From an uncultured Alphaproteobacteria bacterium (GTDB taxonomy: Bacteria > Pseudomonadota > Alphaproteobacteria > HIMB59 > GCA-002718135): a stretch of 64,000 bases of DNA. The notes beneath the pieces are model-generated. The model had not been told where the DNA came from. It saw nothing but the letters and a program-made list of their open reading frames with translations, and searched no databases. The stretch's first letter is position 1. Each line of letters begins with the position of its first letter. The translations under genes and the position numbers were made by a program. Shown here piece after piece: positions 40,400-50,615 of the stretch. The stretch is from positions 248,001 to 312,000 of the forward strand of contig CACNNQ010000001.1 of the NCBI GenBank assembly GCA_902621855.1, written 5' to 3'.

Positions 40400-41864
40400 C
40401 AGTGTTGATAATTAATTTCCATTTTCTAACATTAGATTTGGAGATGGATTTACTAATATTTGCTTTTACGATTTTATTTTTTTTCCAAAGTTTATTGATT
40501 TGGCTTGTACTATTTAAATATCCGGATTGAATAGCTGCAAGATATGCAGCACCTAGAGAAGTAGTTTCTACATTATTTGGCCTAATGATTTTTATTTGAG
40601 AGACATTTGCCAAACTTTGAAGAAAACTATTATTTTTTACCATACCTCCATCAACTCGAATTTCGCTAATCTTTATTTTAGAATCTTTTTCCATACATTC
40701 AATTAATTCATAGGTTTGAAAAGATAGACTATCTAGTGATGCTTTGATAATATCTTCTTTAGAAGTTTTTCTGGTTATGCCAAAAAATGTTCCTCTTGCA
40801 TTAGGGTTCCAATACGGTGCGCCAAGTCCAGTCAAGGCCGGAACAAAATATAAATTCTCATCTTTATTAGCTTTTTTATACAGTTTATCAGTTTCACCAG
40901 TATCTTTTATAAGTTTTAAATTATCCCGAAGCCATTGTATTACAGAACCTGCTACAAAAATACTTCCTTCATAACAAAACATTTTTTTACCATTTATTTT
41001 AAAAGCAACAGTTGTAAGCAGTCTATTCTTTGATAATTTAAATTTTTCACCAATATTCATGAGAAGAAAACAGCCTGTACCATAAGTACTTTTTGATTGT
41101 CCTTTTATAAAACAAGCTTGCCCAATTGTTGCAGATTGTTGATCTCCAGCCATCCCTCCGATAGGTATTTCATTACCAAATAATTTAGTAGAGCCAAAAT
41201 CAAATGTATTTTCAACTACAGTTGGTAAAATTTTCTTTGGAATATTTAATATTTTTAATATTTCGTCTGACCATTTTTCTTTTTGAGAATCAAAAATCAT
41301 AGTTCGTGAAGCATTTGATATATCTGTTAAGTGAGATTTTCCATTAGTCAAATTCCATAACAGCCAGGTATCTATAGTTCCAAAAAGTAAATTATTACTC
41401 TTTAAATTCTTCTTTACTTCCTTTACGTTATCGATAATCCATTTAATTTTAGTTCCTGAAAAATAAGGATCAACTTCTAAACCCGTGATTTTTTGTATCT
41501 TTTTATTAATTCCTTGCTTCTTTAACTTTTCACATAGTTTAGTTGTTCTTCTATCTTGCCAGACTATTGCTCTGTAAATCGGTGTTCCAGTTTTTTTATT
41601 CCATAAAACTGTTGTTTCTCGTTGATTTGTAATTCCAATTGAAATTATATTTTTCGAAATCAACTTATTTTTTTTTAGTATTTTTGCAATTAGATTTTTT
41701 ACATCGTTCCAAATTTCTGTCGCATCATGTTCTACCCATCCTTCGTTTGGGAAAAATTGCATAAATTCTTTTTGAATAATATCAAAAATTTTAAAATGTT
41801 TATCGTAAAGTACAATCCTCGAACTTGTTGTGCCTTGATCTATTACCAAAAAATACTTATTCAT
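40383..41864 (-). CDS. glpK: Glycerol kinase
   Basis: IDQGTTSSRIVLYD, EGWVEHDATEIWNDV, GITNQRETTVLWNKKTG, GLGAPYWNPNARGTFFGITR. Confidence 0.95.
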   Translation of the reverse strand: MNKYFLVIDQGTTSSRIVLYDKHFKIFDIIQKEFMQFFPNEGWVEHDATEIWNDVKNLIAKILKKNKLISKNIISIGITNQRETTVLWNKKTGTPIYRAIVWQDRRTTKLCEKLKKQGINKKIQKITGLEVDPYFSGTKIKWIIDNVKEVKKNLKSNNLLFGTIDTWLLWNLTNGKSHLTDISNASRTMIFDSQKEKWSDEILKILNIPKKILPTVVENTFDFGSTKLFGNEIPIGGMAGDQQSATIGQACFIKGQSKSTYGTGCFLLMNIGEKFKLSKNRLLTTVAFKINGKKMFCYEGSIFVAGSVIQWLRDNLKLIKDTGETDKLYKKANKDENLYFVPALTGLGAPYWNPNARGTFFGITRKTSKEDIIKASLDSLSFQTYELIECMEKDSKIKISEIRVDGGMVKNNSFLQSLANVSQIKIIRPNNVETTSLGAAYLAAIQSGYLNSTSQINKLWKKNKIVKANISKSISKSNVRKWKLIINTVNNFY

Positions 41865-41867
41865 TAA

Positions 41868-43817
41868 TTAGATATCTACGCTATCAATAAAATTAGCATT
41901 ATTTTGAATAAATTTAAAACGTAACTCCGCTTGTTTTCCCATTAAGGTTTCAAATAAATTTTCTGTATTTTTCAAATCTTTTTTAGCTTTTTCAGAATTG
42001 ATTAATATTAGATTTCTTTTATTTTGATCCATTGTTGTCTCTTTTAATTGATCAGATGGCATTTCGCCTAATCCCTTAAATCTTGTAATGTTGTAATTGT
42101 CAGACTTAAATTCTCTCTCAATTAATTTATTTTTCTCTTTTTCATCATATGCATAAAAAATTTTATTTTTGTTATAAATTTTGAATAAAGGCGGCATTGC
42201 AAGATAGAGTTTATTTTCGTCAATTAAACTTTTCATATATTTATAAAAAAAAGTTATAAGTAGAGTTGCTATATGTGATCCATCCACATCTGCATCTGTC
42301 ATTAATATGATTTTTTCATAACGAAGTTTTGAAATATCAAAATTTTTACCTATACCACAACCTAAAGATTGAATTAGATTTTGTATTTCATTATTATCTG
42401 CAATCTTAGATAAACCAACGTTATAAACATTTAATATTTTTCCTCTTAAAGGAAGTATTGCTTGAAATTCTCTATTTCTTGCTTGCTTAGCGGAACCTCC
42501 TGCACTGTCTCCTTCTACAATAAATATTTCTGAATTTTTTATTGATTTACTTGAGCAATCTACCAATTTACCTGGAAGACGATTTCTTTCTTTAATACTT
42601 TTTCTGTCTAACTCTTTAATTTTTGACAAATCAGTTCTCTGAAGCGCTCTTTCAATTAAATTATCTAAAAGTATTTTTGAATTCTTCTTATTGGCATTCA
42701 ACCATAATAAAAATTCTTGTTGTGTTTTTGTTTCAATTTCTTTTTGTAAATTTGGCATTATTATTCTTTTTTTTGTTTGCCCTTCAAAACTTGGATCATT
42801 AATGAAAATGGAAATAATAACGTTAGAGTAATCAAAAATATCACTGTTATTGATATTACTTATTTTTGAAAATTGATTTTTTTGACCGTAAAGTTTAATA
42901 GCTTTAATAATTCCATTACGAATACCATTTTCATGAGAACCACCATCTGGTGTTTCAATGGTATTACAATATGACATTAAGCTTGAAGTTTCATTTGAAT
43001 TAAATGAAATTAATGTTTCAAAGTTTTCATTATCTTTAATTTTTGATTTTAATAAAAAATTTTTGTCAAATAATTTAATGTTGTTTTTGTATTCTAATTG
43101 AAAGTAATCTTCAATTCCTCTTTTATAAAAAAAACTTTTATTGTTGGGAGTATTATCTTTTATTAATTCTTTATCAATTTTAAAGTTGATGGTTGTGCCC
43201 CCCACCAATACTGATTTCATATTTATAAAATTATATAATTTTTTTGGAACAAATTGCGTTTCTTCAAATATACTTGGATCTGGTATAAAAGAAATTTCTG
43301 TACCTCTTAATTTCTTGCTACATTTTTCAATTTTTATTTTTGTTTTAACTTTCCCTTTTGAATAATCTTGTCGATATACTTTTCCATTTTTGAAGACCTG
43401 AACATTTAACAAAGAGCTTAATGCATTTACAACAGAAATTCCAACTCCGTGCAATCCTCCCGAAGTTTTATACGCATTGCTGTTAAATTTACCACCTGCA
43501 TGAAGTGTTGTTAAGACTACTTCAAGAGCTCTTTTATTTTTATATTTTGGATGAAAATCAATAGGAATACCTCTTCCATTATCTTTTATTTTTATCGAAC
43601 CATCTTTTTTATAATGAAAAGATATATCAGTGGCGTGCCCAGCTAAAACTTCATCTATACTATTATCTAATACCTCATTAACTAAATGATGTAGTCCATC
43701 TTGGTTTGTACTTCCAATATACATTCCTGGTCTTTTACGAACAGGTTCAAGACCCTCTAGTACTTCAATATCTCTGGCATTATAAGTAGATTTTTTAGCC
43801 ACAAATATTTTTATCAA
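41868..43817 (-). CDS. parE: Type II topoisomerase B subunit, ParE-like
   Basis: RDIEVLEGLEPVRKRPGMYIGSTNQDGLHHLVNEVLDNSIDE, EGDSAGGSAKQARNREFQAILPLRGKILNV, MTDADVDGSHI. Confidence 0.9.
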   Translation of the reverse strand: MIKIFVAKKSTYNARDIEVLEGLEPVRKRPGMYIGSTNQDGLHHLVNEVLDNSIDEVLAGHATDISFHYKKDGSIKIKDNGRGIPIDFHPKYKNKRALEVVLTTLHAGGKFNSNAYKTSGGLHGVGISVVNALSSLLNVQVFKNGKVYRQDYSKGKVKTKIKIEKCSKKLRGTEISFIPDPSIFEETQFVPKKLYNFINMKSVLVGGTTINFKIDKELIKDNTPNNKSFFYKRGIEDYFQLEYKNNIKLFDKNFLLKSKIKDNENFETLISFNSNETSSLMSYCNTIETPDGGSHENGIRNGIIKAIKLYGQKNQFSKISNINNSDIFDYSNVIISIFINDPSFEGQTKKRIIMPNLQKEIETKTQQEFLLWLNANKKNSKILLDNLIERALQRTDLSKIKELDRKSIKERNRLPGKLVDCSSKSIKNSEIFIVEGDSAGGSAKQARNREFQAILPLRGKILNVYNVGLSKIADNNEIQNLIQSLGCGIGKNFDISKLRYEKIILMTDADVDGSHIATLLITFFYKYMKSLIDENKLYLAMPPLFKIYNKNKIFYAYDEKEKNKLIEREFKSDNYNITRFKGLGEMPSDQLKETTMDQNKRNLILINSEKAKKDLKNTENLFETLMGKQAELRFKFIQNNANFIDSVDI

Positions 43818-43841
43818 AAGTGTTGTTCTAAAAACATAAAA

Positions 43842-43863
43842 AAAACCGCTCTAAGGCGGTTTT
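43842..43863 (-). terminator. Terminator downstream of glnA
   Basis: aaaaccgc-tctaag-gcggtttt hairpin between glnA and parE, both minus. Confidence 0.8.
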
Positions 43864-43885
43864 CTTTATATAGATAAGTCTAATT

Positions 43886-45316
43886 CTACACGTCGTAGTA
43901 TAATTTGAACTCGTGTGGATGAGGTCTAATATTAATTGGGTCAACCTCACTCTCTTTTTTATAGTTAATATAGGTTTCAATTACATCTTTAGTAAACACA
44001 TCGCCCTCTAATAAAAATGCATGATCTTTTTCAAGAGCCTCAAGAGATTCAGCTAAAGATCCTGGAGTAGATTGAATTTTAGATAAAACTTCATCGCTAG
44101 CAGCATAGAGATTTATATCTGTAGGATCACCAGGATCGATTTTATTTTTAATTCCATCTAATCCTGCCATTAACATTGCTGAGAATGCTAAGTATGGGTT
44201 TGCACTTGGATCAGGGCATCTAAATTCCATTCTTTTTGCTTTAGGACTTTGAGAATAAGCAGGAATTCTTACTGATGCAGTTCTATTTCTTTGAGAGTAA
44301 ACAATGTTTACCGGAGCCTCAAATCCTGGTACCAATCTTTTGTAAGAGTTAGTAGTAGGGGCACAAAAAGCTAATAGTGCAGGAGCATGTTTAAGAATAC
44401 CTCCAATATAACTTAGTGCTAAATCACTTAAGTTGGCATAGTTACCTTCTTTGTACATAAGTGTATCACCATCTTTCCAAACACTTTGATGAACGTGCAT
44501 ACCTGAACCATTATCTTCAAATAAAGGTTTAGGCATAAATGTAGCTGTCATTCCGTGCTGCTTTGCAACATTCTTAACGACATATTTATATTTCATCATG
44601 TCATCTGCCATTTTCAAAAGAGGTGAAAATTCTAAATCTATTTCACATTGTCCACCTGTTGCAACTTCATGGTGATGTGCCTCAACAGTTAAACCAATGT
44701 CTTGCATAGTCATTACCATTTCAGTTCTAACATCTTGAAGTGTATCCACAGGAGGTAGAGGGAAATAACCTTCTTTGTGTCTTGGCTTATGACCAAGATT
44801 TGGATTTTCATCGGCACCACTATTCCAAGTACCCTCTATTGAATCAACTTCGTGGAATGCAAAATTTGATCCTGAATCAAATTGAACATTATTAAATACA
44901 AAAAATTCTGCTTCTGGACCAAAAAATGCTGTATCTCCAATTCCAGATGATTTTAAATATGCTTCTGCTTTTTTAGCAATATTTCTCGGATCACGACTAT
45001 AATCAACCAAAGTTACGGGATCTTTAATATTACAATGTAATGCTAAGGTTTTTTCAGAAAAAAAAGGATCAACATAAGCTGTTGCAGCATCAGGTAATAC
45101 GATCATATCACTATCTTGAATTTCTTGAAATCCCCTTACTGATGATCCATCAAATCCTAGTCCGTCAGAAAATATATCTTCATCTAGAAATTTAATTGGA
45201 ATTGTAAAATGTTGTGTTGTTCCTGGTATATCAGTAAAGCGCATATCGACCATTTTAATGTCCATATTTTTAATCTCAGACATTAAATCTTTTGGAGTCG
45301 AGCTTTTTAATTTCAT
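43886..45316 (-). CDS. glnA: Glutamine synthetase type I
   Basis: [68 protein letters not shown]. Confidence 0.96.
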   Translation of the reverse strand: MKLKSSTPKDLMSEIKNMDIKMVDMRFTDIPGTTQHFTIPIKFLDEDIFSDGLGFDGSSVRGFQEIQDSDMIVLPDAATAYVDPFFSEKTLALHCNIKDPVTLVDYSRDPRNIAKKAEAYLKSSGIGDTAFFGPEAEFFVFNNVQFDSGSNFAFHEVDSIEGTWNSGADENPNLGHKPRHKEGYFPLPPVDTLQDVRTEMVMTMQDIGLTVEAHHHEVATGGQCEIDLEFSPLLKMADDMMKYKYVVKNVAKQHGMTATFMPKPLFEDNGSGMHVHQSVWKDGDTLMYKEGNYANLSDLALSYIGGILKHAPALLAFCAPTTNSYKRLVPGFEAPVNIVYSQRNRTASVRIPAYSQSPKAKRMEFRCPDPSANPYLAFSAMLMAGLDGIKNKIDPGDPTDINLYAASDEVLSKIQSTPGSLAESLEALEKDHAFLLEGDVFTKDVIETYINYKKESEVDPINIRPHPHEFKLYYDV

Positions 45317-45401
45317 ATCTATCTCCTTACTTCAACAAAAGGGTATGCTTTCCAGCTATTACCCGGTTAAATCATGCTCTAGTTATGAAATCTGCTATTT
45401 A

Positions 45402-45457
45402 TGCGCGTTCCTTCAGCAAATGCTTACTTCCGACCTGCATGAGCAGGTTGAACGATT
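45402..45457 (-). ncRNA. glnA RNA (glutamine riboswitch) candidate, 3' (glnA-proximal) copy
   Basis: Minus strand atcgttcaacctgctcatgcaggtcggaagtaagcatttgctgaaggaacgcgca; P1 CGUUC/GAACG, P2 ACCUGC/GCAGGU, P3 AGCA/UGCU, conserved CGGAAGUA and GAAGGAACGC. Confidence 0.88.
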
Positions 45458-45469
45458 TATAACTTTTGC

Positions 45470-45523
45470 ATGCGTTCCTTCAGCACAATGCCTACTTCCG
45501 ACTCAAAAAGAGTTGAACGATTA
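45470..45523 (-). ncRNA. glnA RNA (glutamine riboswitch) candidate, 5' copy
   Basis: Minus strand atcgttcaactctttttgagtcggaagtaggcattgtgctgaaggaacgcatgc; P2 ACUC/GAGU differs from the other copy but preserves pairing; same conserved core. Confidence 0.88.
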
Positions 45524-45562
45524 TTAGATAATTACTACCTTTTAAAGAAAAGTAAAGAAAAA

Positions 45563-45904
45563 TTAGACAGCATCACTGTCTTTTTCTCCAGTTCTTATTC
45601 TTACTACCTGCTCTATATTTGATACAAAAATCTTACCATCACCAATTTTTCCAGAATAAGCATTAGATTTTATTGATTCTATGACCTCATCAACTTGCTT
45701 GTCTTCCACTATGACTTCTAATTTCATTTTTGCTAAGAATTCGTCATCGTAAGCATCCCCAGAATCTATTCCTCCAGTTGAACCTCTTTGTCTTCCAAAG
45801 CCTTTGACATCAACAAGAGTCATTCCTGATATTCCTAGTTCATGAAGAGAGTCCTTAACTTGAGATAGTTTAAATGGTTTAATTATTGCTTCAATTTTTT
45901 TCAT
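45563..45904 (-). CDS. glnB: Nitrogen regulatory protein P-II
   Basis: MKKIEAIIKPFKLSQVKDSLHELGISGMTLVDVKGFGRQRG ... GKIGDGKIFVSNIEQVVRIRTGEKDSDAV. Confidence 0.95.
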   Translation of the reverse strand: MKKIEAIIKPFKLSQVKDSLHELGISGMTLVDVKGFGRQRGSTGGIDSGDAYDDEFLAKMKLEVIVEDKQVDEVIESIKSNAYSGKIGDGKIFVSNIEQVVRIRTGEKDSDAV

Positions 45905-47058
45905 ATTGCAGATAATCTTTTAATAGCTTCTTTAATGTTTTCTAAAGAATTAGCAAAACTTATTCTTACAAAATGATCAGCATTATCTCCAAAACTTGAC
46001 CCAGGCACTAAAGCAACCCCCTTTTCTTCTAGAGCTATTTTAGAAAATTCACTGCCATTTAGTCCAGATTTAGAAATGTTTGGGAAAGCATAAAATGCTC
46101 CACCCGGTTCAAAACAAGAAACTTTATCTAGTTTATTAAGCTCATCATAAACGTATTCTTTTCTTTTTTGAAATTCAGAAACTATTTTTAATATTTCTAT
46201 TTGTGAACCATTTATAGCTTCTAAACCAGCATATTGAGATATGGAAGTAGCACATGAATTATAGTTTACACAAATTTTATTTGCATGTTCAATTAATTTA
46301 TCTGGCCATATACTCCATCCTAATCTCCAACCTGTCATACAGTAGGTCTTACTCCAACCTTCAAGAACAATTAATCTATTCATTAAATTTGGATACTCTA
46401 ATAGTGATGGCATTTTTTCATCATTAAAAATAATATTACTATATATTTCATCACTTAAAATACTCACATTTGGGTAATGATCTAGCAAATTTACAAGATC
46501 ATGAATTTTCCTTTTGTTCATAAATGATCCAGTTGGATTATTTGGATTATTTACAATTATTAAACTAGTTTTATCTGTAATTAATTCCTTCAGATGATCT
46601 ATATCAATTTCAAAATTATCTTTTTCAGAAAGTTTTAATGGAACAGCTTTTGCACCACTATATTTTATCATTGATCTATAAATTGGGAAGCCAGGATCTG
46701 GATAAATTATTTCATTATCCTCTCCACCCAATAATAAAGCAGAGATAAATATTACAGGTTTACCTCCTGGAGTTATTAATACATTTTCTGGCTTAATCTT
46801 TGCATTGTATTTATCTAATACCAATTTAGATATTGCTTCTCTTAATTCTGGTATCCCATTTGATGCAGTGTAACCGTGATGACCATCTCTAATTGCTTTT
46901 ATAGCTGCCTCTTGAATATTTATTGGAGTATTAAAATCAGGTTGCCCAATTCCTAAATTTATAATATTCTTTCCTTCAGATGCTAATTTATTGGCTTTTG
47001 CTAAAACTGCAAAGGCAGTTTCAGTTTCTAATTCAAATATTCTTTTTGAAACTTGCAT
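45901..47058 (-). CDS. Class I/II PLP-dependent aminotransferase (AspC-like)
   Basis: GIGQPDFNTPINIQEAA, NNPNNPTGSF, EGWSKTYCMTGWRLGW. Confidence 0.92.
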   Translation of the reverse strand: MQVSKRIFELETETAFAVLAKANKLASEGKNIINLGIGQPDFNTPINIQEAAIKAIRDGHHGYTASNGIPELREAISKLVLDKYNAKIKPENVLITPGGKPVIFISALLLGGEDNEIIYPDPGFPIYRSMIKYSGAKAVPLKLSEKDNFEIDIDHLKELITDKTSLIIVNNPNNPTGSFMNKRKIHDLVNLLDHYPNVSILSDEIYSNIIFNDEKMPSLLEYPNLMNRLIVLEGWSKTYCMTGWRLGWSIWPDKLIEHANKICVNYNSCATSISQYAGLEAINGSQIEILKIVSEFQKRKEYVYDELNKLDKVSCFEPGGAFYAFPNISKSGLNGSEFSKIALEEKGVALVPGSSFGDNADHFVRISFANSLENIKEAIKRLSAI

Positions 47059-47110
47059 ATATTTGGTATAGCGAAATAATATAAAAATAAAAACCTTTTT
47101 TAAATAATAT

Positions 47111-47188
47111 GGCGAACGTAGCTCAGTTGGTTAGAGCGCAGGCTTGTGGTGCCTGATGTCGTGGGTTCGAATCCCATCGTTCGCCCCA
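47111..47188 (+). tRNA. tRNA-His (GTG)
   Basis: G-1, gcgaacg/cgttcgc acceptor, ggcttGTGgtgcc anticodon arm, CCA encoded. Confidence 0.94.
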
Positions 47189-47261
47189 TTTTTTTGATAA
47201 AACTTTTATTAATTTTCTCTATTGTTTTTTAATACAAACTACATAAAAGCAAATATTAATT

Positions 47262-47346
47262 GGGCCGGTGGTGGAATTGGTAGACACGCTAGATTTAGGT
47301 TCTAGTGCTGAAAAGTGTGAAGGTTCAAGTCCTTTCCGGCCTACCA
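47262..47346 (+). tRNA. tRNA-Leu (TAG)
   Basis: gggccggtggtggaattggtagacacgctagattTAGgttctag...ggttcaagtcc...ccggcctacca, long variable arm. Confidence 0.93.
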
Positions 47347-47365
47347 AATTTTTGGAGTAATGATT

Positions 47366-48715
47366 ATGAATGTTAAAGAGATGAAATCAAAAAAGTTATA
47401 CAAAGAATATTCAATCGTAATTCCATCTGAAGATATAGATAAAGAAGTTAATCTAAAAATTTCCGACCTTATACCAACTATCACAATTCCTGGTTTTAGA
47501 AAAGGAAAAGCTCCATTAAGCATTGTTAAAAAAAAGTATGAAGATAGTGTTTTAAATGAAGTAATACAAAAAGTTGTTAGTACAAAAACAAATGACTTAA
47601 TCAAAAACAAAAAATTAAATTTATTTAGACAACCTAAGATTGATTTGAAAAAATTTGAAAAAAATAAACCTATTGAAATACAAATAAAAATTGATCTACA
47701 ACCGGAGATTAAATTAAATGATTTTAAAAAAATTAAACTTAATAATTATGAAATAAGTTTATCAAAAAAAAATTTAGAAGATCAATATAAAATATTTTTA
47801 GATAGCCAAAAAAGTTATAAAAAAATTAACAAAAACAGATTAATAAAAAAAAATGATAGGGTAATAATAAGTTTTAATACTTCCGACACTAATGTTCCAG
47901 ACTATTTAAAATTTCAAAAAAATTTTCCAGTTGATACAGATATGGATAAAGAAATATTACCTGGTATTAACAAATTGTTAATATCAAAGTCTAAAGAAGG
48001 TGATAAAAAAAATATTGCCATTGATTTATCCAAAGAATTAAAAAGTAAAGAATTTAAAAAGGTTATGTATGAAATAGAAGTAATATCTATTGAAGAAAAA
48101 GTAAAATTTCAAATTACTGAAGATTATTTAAAATCGAATGGTTTTAAAAATGAAAATGAATTAAAAAATTTTTTAAAAAAAAATACCACGGAGCGTTTTG
48201 ACGAGGGTTTAAAGCAGATTGAAAAGAAGCAGTTAATGGATTTATTAAACGAGGAATATAACTTTGATTTACCCGAAGGAGTTCTTGAGGAGGATTTTAA
48301 CCAAATTTGGAGTAGAATCGAACACGCAAAAAAAAATAAAACATTGGATGATGACGATAAATCTTTAACTGTAGATCAGTTAAAAAAACGATATAAAAAA
48401 ATATCAGAAAGAAGAGTAAAGCTTGGTGTTCTTCTGCAATATATTGGAAATAAAGAAAAAATTTCTATATCAGATGATGAGTTAAATAAAGGAATAATTC
48501 AATATACCAGCCAATATCCTGGACAGGAAAAACAAATTTTAGAATATTTAAGAAAAAACCCTTCTGCTGTTGAAAGTATAAAAGGCCCTTTATTAGAAGA
48601 AAAAATTATTAATAATATTAAATCTAAAGTTGCTAGAATATCGAAAAAAATTGATAGTGACCAATATAAAAAACTTGAAGATGAAGTTTTTGATATTAAG
48701 AGAGATAAAATATAA
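47366..48715 (+). CDS. tig: Trigger factor
   Basis: [27 protein letters not shown]; upstream of clpP-clpX-lon. Confidence 0.94.
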   Translation: MNVKEMKSKKLYKEYSIVIPSEDIDKEVNLKISDLIPTITIPGFRKGKAPLSIVKKKYEDSVLNEVIQKVVSTKTNDLIKNKKLNLFRQPKIDLKKFEKNKPIEIQIKIDLQPEIKLNDFKKIKLNNYEISLSKKNLEDQYKIFLDSQKSYKKINKNRLIKKNDRVIISFNTSDTNVPDYLKFQKNFPVDTDMDKEILPGINKLLISKSKEGDKKNIAIDLSKELKSKEFKKVMYEIEVISIEEKVKFQITEDYLKSNGFKNENELKNFLKKNTTERFDEGLKQIEKKQLMDLLNEEYNFDLPEGVLEEDFNQIWSRIEHAKKNKTLDDDDKSLTVDQLKKRYKKISERRVKLGVLLQYIGNKEKISISDDELNKGIIQYTSQYPGQEKQILEYLRKNPSAVESIKGPLLEEKIINNIKSKVARISKKIDSDQYKKLEDEVFDIKRDKI

Positions 48716-49326
48716 TGAAAGATCCATTAGATAATTTAACAAATAATTTAATACCAATGGTTGTAGAACAATCATCCAGAGGCGAAAGAGCGTATGATAT
48801 TTATTCTAGATTACTTAAAGAAAGAATAATTTTTCTTACTGGTCCAATTGACGACAATATCGCAAGTTTAATTTGTGCACAAATATTGTTTCTTGAATCA
48901 GAGAATCCAAAGAAGGAAATTTCATTTTATATAAATTCACCTGGCGGTATTGTTTGGTCAGGTTTAGCTATTTATGATACTATGCAATATGTTTCTTCTA
49001 AAATTATGACTATTTGTGTTGGACAAGCCGCATCTGCTGGCTCATTATTATTAACTGCAGGAGAAAAGAATATGAGATTTTCTTTACCTAATTCTCGAAT
49101 AATGGTTCATCAACCGAGTGGAGGATACCAAGGTCAAGTTACGGATATTGAAATTCAAACAAATGAAATTAAAAAAACAAAAAATAGACTTAATGAAATT
49201 TATGCCAAACATACTGGAAAAAAAATAAATGATGTTTCTAATATTATGGAAAGAGATAAGTACTTTTCACCAGAAGAAGCGATTAAGTTTGGACTCATAG
49301 ATAAAATTGTAGAGAATAGAAAATAA
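48715..49326 (+). CDS. clpP: ATP-dependent Clp protease proteolytic subunit
   Basis: [47 protein letters not shown]. Confidence 0.97.
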   Translation: MKDPLDNLTNNLIPMVVEQSSRGERAYDIYSRLLKERIIFLTGPIDDNIASLICAQILFLESENPKKEISFYINSPGGIVWSGLAIYDTMQYVSSKIMTICVGQAASAGSLLLTAGEKNMRFSLPNSRIMVHQPSGGYQGQVTDIEIQTNEIKKTKNRLNEIYAKHTGKKINDVSNIMERDKYFSPEEAIKFGLIDKIVENRK

Positions 49327-50585
49327 TGTCAAAAAAAAATGATAAAGACTCACTTTTTTGCTCTTTCTGTGGCAAAAATCAAAAAGAAGTAAAAAAACTT
49401 ATTGCTGGTCCAACTGTATTTGTTTGTGATGAATGTGTTGAATTATGTATGGATATTATCAAGGAAGATAATAAAAATAGCAAATCAAAAATTAAAAAAG
49501 ATATTCCTAAACCTTCTGAAATTAATAAGTTTTTAGATGATTATGTAATAGGCCAAGAAATTGCAAAAAAAGTTCTCTCAGTCGCAGTTTATAATCATTA
49601 TAAAAGACTAGCTAATTCTGATTTTGACAACTTAGAAATAGCTAAATCTAATATTCTTTTAGTTGGTCCTACAGGTACAGGAAAAACACTTCTAGCACAA
49701 ACACTAGCTAAAATAATAGATGTTCCTTTTACGGTTGCAGATGCTACTAGTCTAACAGAAGCTGGCTACGTAGGAGAAGATGTTGAAAATATAATTCTAA
49801 AATTGCTTCAAGCTTCAGAATATAATGTTGAGCGTGCTCAAAAAGGAATTGTTTATATTGACGAAATAGATAAGATAGGTAGAAAAAGTGATAACCCATC
49901 TATAACAAGAGATGTTTCAGGAGAGGGGGTTCAACAAGCACTTTTAAAAATAATGGAAGGCACCATAGCAAGTGTACCTCCGCAAGGAGGAAGAAAACAT
50001 CCGCAGCAAGAATTTTTACAAGTAGATACATCAAACATACTTTTTATTTGTGGAGGTGCTTTTTCTGGTTTAGAAAATATAATCAAGTACAGACTTAAAG
50101 GTAATACTATAGGTTTTAATTCTTCAATAAATTCCAATCAGGATAAATTAGACAACAGTTTAGATAGTTTAGAAAATAAAGATTTACTTAAGTTTGGAAT
50201 GATACCAGAATTTGTAGGAAGACTTCCTGTGATCACAACTCTAAAAGAATTAAATGAAGAAATGCTGGTACAAATAATGACTGAGCCAAAAAATGCACTT
50301 ATAAAACAATTTCAAGCCCTATTCAAGATGGACGGTATTAATATCGAATTTAAACAAGACTCCCTTAAAGAAATGGCTAGATTAGCGGTAGAACAAAACA
50401 CTGGAGCTAGAGGGCTAAGAAGTATTATAGAAGACACTTTAATGGAGCTCATGTTTAATTCTCCTGATTATAAAGATTTAGAAAAAATTATTATTAATAA
50501 AGATGTTGTTATGAATAAATCTGAACCAATTTTAATATTTTCTTCCAAACAAAATACACAAAAAATAATAGCAAACAACTCTTGA
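49326..50585 (+). CDS. clpX: ClpX AAA+ unfoldase
   Basis: [30 protein letters not shown] zinc finger, [15 protein letters not shown]. Confidence 0.97.
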   Translation: MSKKNDKDSLFCSFCGKNQKEVKKLIAGPTVFVCDECVELCMDIIKEDNKNSKSKIKKDIPKPSEINKFLDDYVIGQEIAKKVLSVAVYNHYKRLANSDFDNLEIAKSNILLVGPTGTGKTLLAQTLAKIIDVPFTVADATSLTEAGYVGEDVENIILKLLQASEYNVERAQKGIVYIDEIDKIGRKSDNPSITRDVSGEGVQQALLKIMEGTIASVPPQGGRKHPQQEFLQVDTSNILFICGGAFSGLENIIKYRLKGNTIGFNSSINSNQDKLDNSLDSLENKDLLKFGMIPEFVGRLPVITTLKELNEEMLVQIMTEPKNALIKQFQALFKMDGINIEFKQDSLKEMARLAVEQNTGARGLRSIIEDTLMELMFNSPDYKDLEKIIINKDVVMNKSEPILIFSSKQNTQKIIANNS

Positions 50586-50615
50586 ATTTAATATAACCAA
50601 GATCATCTTATATAT

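Noticed and set aside
45402-45523. Two-copy direct repeat as a possible CRISPR-like array
   Set aside because: Only two copies, no cas genes, and each unit folds as a glnA RNA aptamer with compensatory changes in stems
45258-45527. 89-aa plus-strand ORF across the glnA leader
   Set aside because: Antisense to the glnA 5' end and the two riboswitch copies; the sequence is explained by the RNA motif
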